Part shown: one piece after another, positions 15,259-20,074 of the stretch | Layout of the letters: every line of letters starts with the position of its first letter | Position numbering within the stretch: position 1 is the stretch's first letter | DNA from: Phycisphaerales bacterium UBA4658 | GTDB lineage: Bacteria > Planctomycetota > Phycisphaerae > Phycisphaerales > UBA1924 | Length of the DNA stretch: 20,074 bases | NCBI GenBank assembly: GCA_002405485.1 | Contig: DHLW01000107.1 | Location: 5,478-25,551, forward strand | Direction of reading: 5' to 3' | Translations under genes and position numbers: made by a program | The notes under the pieces: generated by a model | What the model saw: only the letters and a program-made list of their open reading frames with translations | Told to the model about the DNA's origin: nothing | The model's database searches: none

Positions 15259-15312
15259 CTTTGCCCGTCCACGATCAAACCGGACGGCCACCTCCGCCTC
15301 TGGAGTGCATCG

Positions 15313-16884
15313 ATGCTGCAACCCTCCCGGCACCGCCGCCTGCGTCCCTTCATCCTGGTCGTCGCGCTCGCGCTGAGCTCCGCCTTGGCGAGTCCGGCCC
15401 GGGCCGATGAGTTCAACGACCGCGTGAACGCGCCGTTCAAGGCGATTCCCGAGAAGCTTCGCTCGGATCTGGTCCTGCTCCCCAAGCTCGGGGCCATGGA
15501 TCCGGTTCCGGCGGTGTACGCCACGCAGGCCCGTGCGGCTCAACTGGGAAGCAAGGGACCAGGGTGGGCCGACGCCGCCGCCTGGGCCCAGAAGCCCAAC
15601 CAGACCGCTGTGCTCACCGCCCTTGACGAGATCACCAAGGAGGAAGACCGGCTCAAGGCCTTTGCCTTCGCCCAGCCCTACGGCGTGGAAGGGGTGAGCG
15701 TCGACCTCGTCGCCAAGGGTCTGTACACCGAACTGGGCGATCCGCCGCTGCTGGCCGCCGCCCGGCACCTGTACCTCCCGGCGCTTGAGAACGCGGGGGT
15801 GCTCTGCCAGATCGAGGCCTCGCGTCGGCACGAGGCGGGGGACCTGCCCGGCGCGCTCAAGGTCCTTGGGGACTGGCTGTTCTTCTGCCGGCAGATGGCC
15901 GACCGACCGACGGTGCGGGAGAAGAAGTGGGCGCTTGAGTCCATGAAGCTCACGCTGGAGCGGATGCGGGACGTGGTGTATCTGGACCAGATCTCGGGCA
16001 AGCCGACGATCGACGCCGCCGGTCTGCGCAAGGTCAACGACCGGCTCAAGGAGCGCCGCGGGTTCCTGCAGATCGATCGCATCGATTTTCCCGAGGCCGA
16101 CTTCGTGGCCCGAGAGCAACTGCTCAGCAAGGTCATGGTCCCCAACTCCGGCCCCAGCGAGACCACCTTCGGGACCACCATGGCCCGCGTGAGCGCCAGC
16201 GAGCGTCCGCTCAAGCTCTTCAGCGCCGCGGCGTTCTGGGAGAGCGCCCGGGCCGCCCACGCCGGACAGCGCGAGTCGTCGAAGATGCTCGCAGGCATCC
16301 ACGACGATTGGCGCCGCCGCTGGCAGCTCTCACCCTTCGATCGGTACGTCAACACCGCCACCGACTATCGCAAGCTCGTGCAGACCACGACGAAGTTCTC
16401 CGTGCTCAGCGGGGCCTTTGACGACGTGGACGCGATCTTCCAGCTCCGACGGGAGATCAGGGCCGAGCTCGGCGCCACTCGCCTGGCCATCGGCGTTTAC
16501 GCCTTCAGCCGGCGCCAGCAGTCGCTCCCGCGGTCCATCGCAGCCATCCGTCCGGAGTTTGTCGACGCGATCGACAAGGATCCCTACAGCTCCCGCGGCA
16601 ACGACCTGCAGTTCTTCGTTCCCCTGCGCGACACGCGCAAGGGCCCCAACGGCGAGGACCGCCCGCACACCATCACGCTCTTCCCGCCTGCGCCGCAGCC
16701 GCAGTTCGCTCTCGACCTGATCGCCGACACGTTCGTCATCTACTCCGTCGGCCCCGATGACGCCGCAGGCCAGGCGGTGACCTGCACGCAGACTCGTGTG
16801 GGCGTCCCGGGCGACTATCTGCTGTATCCCCCGACCCTGTCACTCTTCCGCCAGCGACTCATCGAATCCAATGAACTGAAGTGA
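15313..16884 (+). CDS. Exported protein of unknown function
   Basis: A 523-residue protein with a clear signal peptide: basic start (RHRRLR), hydrophobic core LVVALALSSALAS, and likely cleavage after ASPARA at residue 31. The mature part is mostly helical, with many Ala, Leu and charged residues, no further membrane span and no catalytic motif that I recognise. The C-terminal third has a pattern seen in several exported planctomycete proteins: AIGVYAFSRRQQSLPRSI, then a short DPYS turn and FVIYSVGPD near the end (IGVYAF about 394-399). The ATG at 15313 follows the sigma terminator by about 120 bp. Thioredoxin reductase starts 86 bp downstream on the same strand. No function is proposed. Confidence 0.78.
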   Translation: MLQPSRHRRLRPFILVVALALSSALASPARADEFNDRVNAPFKAIPEKLRSDLVLLPKLGAMDPVPAVYATQARAAQLGSKGPGWADAAAWAQKPNQTAVLTALDEITKEEDRLKAFAFAQPYGVEGVSVDLVAKGLYTELGDPPLLAAARHLYLPALENAGVLCQIEASRRHEAGDLPGALKVLGDWLFFCRQMADRPTVREKKWALESMKLTLERMRDVVYLDQISGKPTIDAAGLRKVNDRLKERRGFLQIDRIDFPEADFVAREQLLSKVMVPNSGPSETTFGTTMARVSASERPLKLFSAAAFWESARAAHAGQRESSKMLAGIHDDWRRRWQLSPFDRYVNTATDYRKLVQTTTKFSVLSGAFDDVDAIFQLRREIRAELGATRLAIGVYAFSRRQQSLPRSIAAIRPEFVDAIDKDPYSSRGNDLQFFVPLRDTRKGPNGEDRPHTITLFPPAPQPQFALDLIADTFVIYSVGPDDAAGQAVTCTQTRVGVPGDYLLYPPTLSLFRQRLIESNELK

Positions 16885-16901
16885 GCCGCGAAGTCCCGGA
16901 G

Positions 16902-16919
16902 CCGGCGCATCGGCGCCGG
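16902..16919 (+). other. Hairpin between exported-protein gene and trxB
   Basis: CCGGCGC (16902-16908) and GCGCCGG (16913-16919) form a perfect 7-bp stem with an ATCG tetraloop, 18 bp after the upstream stop codon. No T-tract follows, so it is weak as an intrinsic terminator. It may stabilise the mRNA end. Confidence 0.35.
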
Positions 16920-16970
16920 GATCGTCGCGGCCAGGTCCTGCCCCGCTCCTGCTTGTCGAGTCCACACCAT

Positions 16971-17957
16971 ATGTCCTCGGCCCACAAACTCGTCATCATC
17001 GGATCCGGACCTGCCGGGTGGACCGCCGCGATCTACGCGGCACGCGCCAGTCTGCAACCCACGGTGTTCATCGGCGTGCCCAAGCAGGACCCAGGCCCGG
17101 TGCTCCCCGGCGGGCAGCTCATGCTCACCACCGAGGTCGAGAACTACCCCGGCTTTCCCAAGGGCATCACCGGGCCGGAGATGATGTCGCACTTCCAGGC
17201 CCAGGCCGAGCGGTTCGGGACCAAGGTCGTCATGGAGGACATCGTCCGCTGCGAGTTCTCCAAGGACCCGGTGCACTCACCCCACGTCCTGCACACCTCC
17301 GAGGGAGCCAAGGTCCACGCCCACGCCGTCATCATCGCCACCGGAGCCGTGGCCAACTGGATCGGGCTGGAGAATGAGATGCGTCTGGCCCGCTCGGGCG
17401 GTGGCGTCTCGGCGTGCGCCGTCTGCGACGGCGCTCTGCCGGCCTTCCGCAACCAGCCCCTGGCCGTCGTGGGCGGCGGCGACACCGCCATGGAGGAGGC
17501 CACGTACCTCACCAAGTTCGGATCAGTCGTCTATGTCATCCACCGGCGGGATGAACTCCGCGCCAGCAAGATCATGCAGCAGCGATTCCTCAGCCGACCC
17601 AACGCCAAGGTGCTGTGGAACAAGGTCGTCGTCGACGTGCTCGGCAAGGACCACCTCGAAGGCGTCCTGCTGGAGGACACCAAGACCAAGGAGCGCTCCC
17701 GCCTGGACGTCAAGGGGCTCTTCGTCGCCATCGGGCACACGCCCGCCACGAAGTTCCTGAAAGACACCGGGCTCGAGTTCGACTCCGCCGGGTATGTCGC
17801 GCTCAAGCAGCGCAACAGCTACACGAACCTCCCGGGCGTCTTCGCCGCCGGAGACGTCGCAGACGCCGCGTACCGCCAGGCCGTGACCGCCGCGGGCATG
17901 GGCTGCATGGCGGCGCTGGATGCCGAGCGCTGGCTCGGCGCTGCCGGCGTTCACTGA
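16971..17957 (+). CDS. trxB: Thioredoxin reductase (NADPH)
   Basis: A 328-residue flavoprotein of bacterial TrxB size that would reduce thioredoxin with NADPH. Visible: FAD-binding GSGPAG (11-16) and the GGQLMLTTEVENYPGFP stretch (48-63), the redox-active CAVCDG (Cys149 and Cys152), NADPH-binding GGGDTAMEEA (168-177) with HRRDELRAS (191-199) typical of NADPH rather than NADH use, and the C-terminal FAD motif GVFAAGDVAD (289-298). The middle of the disulfide motif is A-V rather than the common A-T. The open frame starts 30 codons earlier at 16881, but ATG 16971 places the FAD motif at the usual distance from the N-terminus. There is no strong Shine-Dalgarno. The gene is probably at the end of its transcript. 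Confidence 0.94.
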   Translation: MSSAHKLVIIGSGPAGWTAAIYAARASLQPTVFIGVPKQDPGPVLPGGQLMLTTEVENYPGFPKGITGPEMMSHFQAQAERFGTKVVMEDIVRCEFSKDPVHSPHVLHTSEGAKVHAHAVIIATGAVANWIGLENEMRLARSGGGVSACAVCDGALPAFRNQPLAVVGGGDTAMEEATYLTKFGSVVYVIHRRDELRASKIMQQRFLSRPNAKVLWNKVVVDVLGKDHLEGVLLEDTKTKERSRLDVKGLFVAIGHTPATKFLKDTGLEFDSAGYVALKQRNSYTNLPGVFAAGDVADAAYRQAVTAAGMGCMAALDAERWLGAAGVH

Positions 17958-17996
17958 TCGTCGGCGGAACGGGTCCGGTCCGAGAATCCCGCTCAC

Positions 17997-18028
17997 TGTG
18001 CGGCAGCCGCGCCGCACACTCCGCACAG
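17997..18028 (+). other. Hairpin with two competing 3' arms downstream of trxB
   Basis: TGTGCGGC (17997-18004) pairs perfectly with GCCGCACA (18011-18018). The nearly identical CTGTGCGG (17996-18003) also pairs perfectly with CCGCACAG (18021-18028). The 3' arms are a near-direct repeat 10 bp apart. It lies 39 bp after the trxB stop, a terminator position, but no T-tract follows either stem. Confidence 0.4.
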
Positions 18029-18174
18029 CCCGCGCCGCGGACTGCTGCTCTCAGCCGCAACGTGGCGTTCCCCTGCGCAGATGCGACAGTTGAGTCGTGG
18101 CGGTTGTGGCCGCCCGATTCCTGGCCGACCAACCCGGTCGGCAGCCGCACCAGCGTTAGAGCGGAGACCATCCC

Positions 18175-18804
18175 ATGTTCAACAGATCCACCGGCGCCCT
18201 TGCCCTGCTCGTCTCGATGGCCCTGCCCGGCATCGCTCAGGCGGCGTTCAGCTCTACGGGGTTTGTCTCCAACGGTGCGTCCAGCACATCGATGCTCGGC
18301 GCGTTCGCCGGGTCGATGAGCTACACGAGTTCGACCGCCACCGCCGGCACCCTCACCATCAACATCACCAACACCACGCCCGCGTCCACCGGCGGATTCA
18401 TCACCGGTTTGGTCTTCAACATCCCGGGCCAGGGCGGATCGGCCACGCTCACCTCCGCATCCAAGTCCAGCTTCCTGAACACCGGCAGCGAGTCCGGTCA
18501 GCCCTTCGGCACGTTCGAGGCCGGCGCGGCGATCGGGGCGTCGTTCCTCGGCGGGGGCTCGCCGACCTCCGGCATCGCCGTGGGGCAGACCGGCACATTC
18601 GTCTTCGCCGTGACCTCCTCGATCGCGGGTTCAATCCTGGCCGCGGACTTCATCAACCCCAGCGGCAACAAGCCGAACTTCGTCGTGCGATTCCGCGGCA
18701 TGGAGTGCGACGGCTCCGACAAGGTCCCGGGACAGGTCCCGGCCCCCGCCGCCGCCGGCCTGCTCGCGCTGGGTGGCCTGATCTCTGCCCGTCGGCGGCG
18801 CTGA
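18175..18804 (+). CDS. Exported protein with PEP-CTERM-like C-terminal sorting tail
   Basis: A 209-residue protein with a signal peptide (residues 1-23, ending GIAQA) and a mature region rich in Ser, Thr, Gly and Ala (TLTINITNTTPASTGGFITG), typical of extracellular beta-rich proteins. The C-terminal 22 residues hold VPAPAAAGLL, a short hydrophobic run and RRRR: the three-part PEP-CTERM layout (Pro-containing motif, transmembrane stretch, Arg cluster) in the form common in planctomycetes. Such tails are recognised by an exosortase; none is encoded in the window. ATG 18175 is preceded by GCGGAGA. The gene is convergent with the LamG gene, with 2 bp between stop codons and no terminator in between. 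Function of the mature domain unknown. Confidence 0.82.
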   Translation: MFNRSTGALALLVSMALPGIAQAAFSSTGFVSNGASSTSMLGAFAGSMSYTSSTATAGTLTINITNTTPASTGGFITGLVFNIPGQGGSATLTSASKSSFLNTGSESGQPFGTFEAGAAIGASFLGGGSPTSGIAVGQTGTFVFAVTSSIAGSILAADFINPSGNKPNFVVRFRGMECDGSDKVPGQVPAPAAAGLLALGGLISARRRR

Positions 18805-18806
18805 CC

Positions 18807-19919
18807 TCAGCACCCGGTGAACCACGCGTTCAGGAATGCGAAGACGTCGCCGATCGTCAGCCCGCCGCCGTCGATGTCCGCGCGTGCGTCCCCGATGAAC
18901 CAGGCGTTCAGGAACGCGAACACGTCCTGCAGCGTGACCGTGCCGTCGTCGTCGAAATCCGCACGGCACGCGCGCACCGGCGCGACATTCATCGGATCAC
19001 TCGCCGCGAACACCCTGAGTCCGTTCCCCGGCGTGTTGTTGATGAGCACACCCGGGCTCTGGCCGGAGGCGGAACTGTCCAGGATCGCCGTGCCCGATGT
19101 CTCCTCGAATCGGAACGCACCCACAAGGCCCGCGGCGAGCGATGAACCCGGTGTCAGCACTCGACGGTGCACCGCGGCGATGTCCGCGGCGTTCAGCGCT
19201 CGCGACCACACCCGCACCTCGTCCAGATACCCGTTGAAGGAGGGATATTCCATGCCGGCGTCGTGCTTCTCCGCCGCGAGCACGATGTACGGCCCCCAGG
19301 GCGTGACCTGGTTCAAGACGCCCGAATCCGGGAAACTCAGGTCAGCGCGATTGACGCCCGGCGATCCCACGAAGTCGAGGGTGGCGTCGACGAAGATGGC
19401 GATGCTTCCCGTCGACGCGTCGCGCACGCACGCGACATGATGCCACGCGTCATCCAAGACCAGTCGAGCGCCCTGAATGGTGTTCTCGCTCCAGGTTCCT
19501 GAGTCGCCGCGTCCGATGCCGAATCGCACGCGCCCCCCGGCAATCGAGACGCCCCAATCCCGATCGCTGGGGCCGAAGATGTCCCGATCAACGACGATGT
19601 TCCCCTCGATCCACCGGAAGTCGAACCACTCACGCCCGCCCTGAGGTCCGCCCGCGGAGGTGTTGTCCTGCGCTCGGCCGCGGATCCAGAAGTCCACCGT
19701 GAACGAACCGGCGCCGACATCGCACGGCTGGCTCGCGCCGCCCGGCTGGTTGTCGTCAACCGCGATGCGGACACGATCCTGCTGCCCCGGCGGGCCGACC
19801 CCGGTCCCGAAGAACCGGATCGCGCCCGTCGAATCCGCAGTCGCGGGCGCGACCTCGCTCAACGCGAGCATGGCCACGCAGGCGCACGCGATCGCCCGAA
19901 GTGTGCGCCGTCGATGCAT
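18807..19919 (-). CDS. Secreted LamG-fold protein with GC-type dockerin tail
   Basis: A 370-residue exported protein. Signal peptide: basic MHRRRTLR, hydrophobic AIACACVAMLAL, likely cleavage near APATA (about 28). Residues 30-290 resemble a concanavalin/LamG-like fold: FTVDFWIRG, DDAWHHVACVRDASTGSIA, FNGYLDEVRVWSRALNAADI are typical strands of that family, which often binds sugars or other surface ligands. The last 53 residues start at CRADFDDDG and hold two calcium-loop-like repeats (VTLQDVFAFLNAWF and LTIGDVFAFLNAWF), ending in GC. This is the GC-type dockerin tail known from Phycisphaerae, presumed to anchor or assemble exported proteins. ATG 19919 is chosen because it gives a normal signal peptide. 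The frame is open 17 codons further up. Confidence 0.88.
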   Translation of the reverse strand: MHRRRTLRAIACACVAMLALSEVAPATADSTGAIRFFGTGVGPPGQQDRVRIAVDDNQPGGASQPCDVGAGSFTVDFWIRGRAQDNTSAGGPQGGREWFDFRWIEGNIVVDRDIFGPSDRDWGVSIAGGRVRFGIGRGDSGTWSENTIQGARLVLDDAWHHVACVRDASTGSIAIFVDATLDFVGSPGVNRADLSFPDSGVLNQVTPWGPYIVLAAEKHDAGMEYPSFNGYLDEVRVWSRALNAADIAAVHRRVLTPGSSLAAGLVGAFRFEETSGTAILDSSASGQSPGVLINNTPGNGLRVFAASDPMNVAPVRACRADFDDDGTVTLQDVFAFLNAWFIGDARADIDGGGLTIGDVFAFLNAWFTGC

Positions 19920-19963
19920 GCCTTCACTCTGCCACGCCTTCTGCCCGAGGCAACACCGGCACG

Positions 19964-20074
19964 TCAGCATCCGGCAAACCAGAGGTTCAGGAACGTGAAG
20001 ATGTCGGTGGTGTCCAGCCCGCTCCCGCCATAGTCCGCCAGCACCGAGCCGGCGAAGAACGCGATCAGATAGCT
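19964..20074 (-). CDS. C-terminal end of a second GC-type dockerin-tailed protein (partial)
   Basis: Reading the minus strand from the window edge gives 36 codons and a TGA at 19966-19964. The peptide contains GSVLADYGGSGLDTTDIF and TFLNLWFAGC. This is the second half of the same paired-repeat tail found at the end of the LamG gene (compare DVFAFLNAWFTGC). The rest lies outside the window. It stands 44 bp upstream of the LamG gene on the same strand, so the two are neighbours in a surface-protein locus and may be co-transcribed. The first calcium-loop Asp is kept (ADYGGSG). Only the tail can be described. Confidence 0.8.
   Translation of the reverse strand, partial: SYLIAFFAGSVLADYGGSGLDTTDIFTFLNLWFAGC

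Noticed and set aside
16902..16919. The hairpin before trxB as an intrinsic terminator
   Set aside because: A stable stem but no T-tract, and a same-strand gene follows; recorded only as a hairpin.
16881..16970. 30-residue N-terminal extension of TrxB starting inside the upstream stop codon
   Set aside because: Its composition is Arg/Pro-rich and unlike TrxB. The ATG at 16971 puts the FAD motif at the normal position.
1..20074. Search by eye for tRNA or rRNA genes, CRISPR repeats, insertion-sequence ends, transposase or integrase genes, and toxin-antitoxin pairs
   Set aside because: No sequence with the needed structure or protein motifs was seen. The window reads as ordinary chromosome with uniform GC-rich codon use and no sign of recent transfer.

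Overview
The window is GC-rich, densely packed bacterial chromosome. Several lineage marks point to a planctomycete, most likely class Phycisphaerae. These are two C-terminal tails of the paired 'D-DG...D(V/I)F.FLN.WF.GC' (GC-type dockerin) kind, an exported protein ending in a VPAPAAAGLL...RRRR sorting tail of the PEP-CTERM type, a small membrane protein with a CxxCGYD...CPECG zinc ribbon, and a UVR-motif protein opening SLDLTSILDAWP. The taxonomic call is inference from these signatures. I saw no rRNA, tRNA, CRISPR array, insertion sequence, integrase or plasmid gene.

Layout. (1) 1-7432, plus strand: the tail of an unidentified gene runs by an ATGA overlap into an HflK-like SPFH membrane protein. 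An ABC-transporter ATPase, an unusually large ABC-2-type permease (GTGA overlap), a membrane-anchored 647-residue protein of unknown function and a small zinc-ribbon membrane protein follow. (2) 7427-11040, minus strand: a Ycf46-like AAA+ ATPase, then a CdaA-type diadenylate cyclase and a YbbR/CdaR-type partner, which form a c-di-AMP module. The cyclase carries DLA where the family has DGA. (3) 11097-12751, plus strand, divergent from the AAA gene: a stand-alone Nfu/NifU N-terminal-domain protein translationally overlapped with an MnmE-type tRNA-modification GTPase whose motifs are eroded. (4) 12761-13513, minus: a UVR-motif protein. (5) 13959-15089, plus: a primary-like sigma-70 factor with an extra acidic tail, preceded by a 445-bp hairpin-rich divergent spacer and followed by a good intrinsic terminator. 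(6) 15313-17957, plus: an exported protein of unknown function, then thioredoxin reductase. (7) 18175-20074: an exported protein with a C-terminal sorting tail (plus), convergent with a LamG-fold protein ending in a GC-type dockerin tail (minus) and the last 36 codons of a second protein with such a tail.

How the genes fit together. The first cluster looks like one transcription unit for an envelope complex (SPFH scaffold, ABC-2 exporter-like pair, anchored soluble-domain protein) whose substrate cannot be read from the sequence. The c-di-AMP pair is a signalling unit joined to an AAA+ protein. Nfu_N and MnmE are an Fe-S/tRNA-modification pair. The right end encodes cell-surface or exported proteins. 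The points most worth a second look are the DGA-to-DLA change in CdaA, the eroded MnmE, a perfect palindrome on the nfu start, a 14-bp-period repeat between cdaA and cdaR, and the SPFH/ABC/647-residue cluster.
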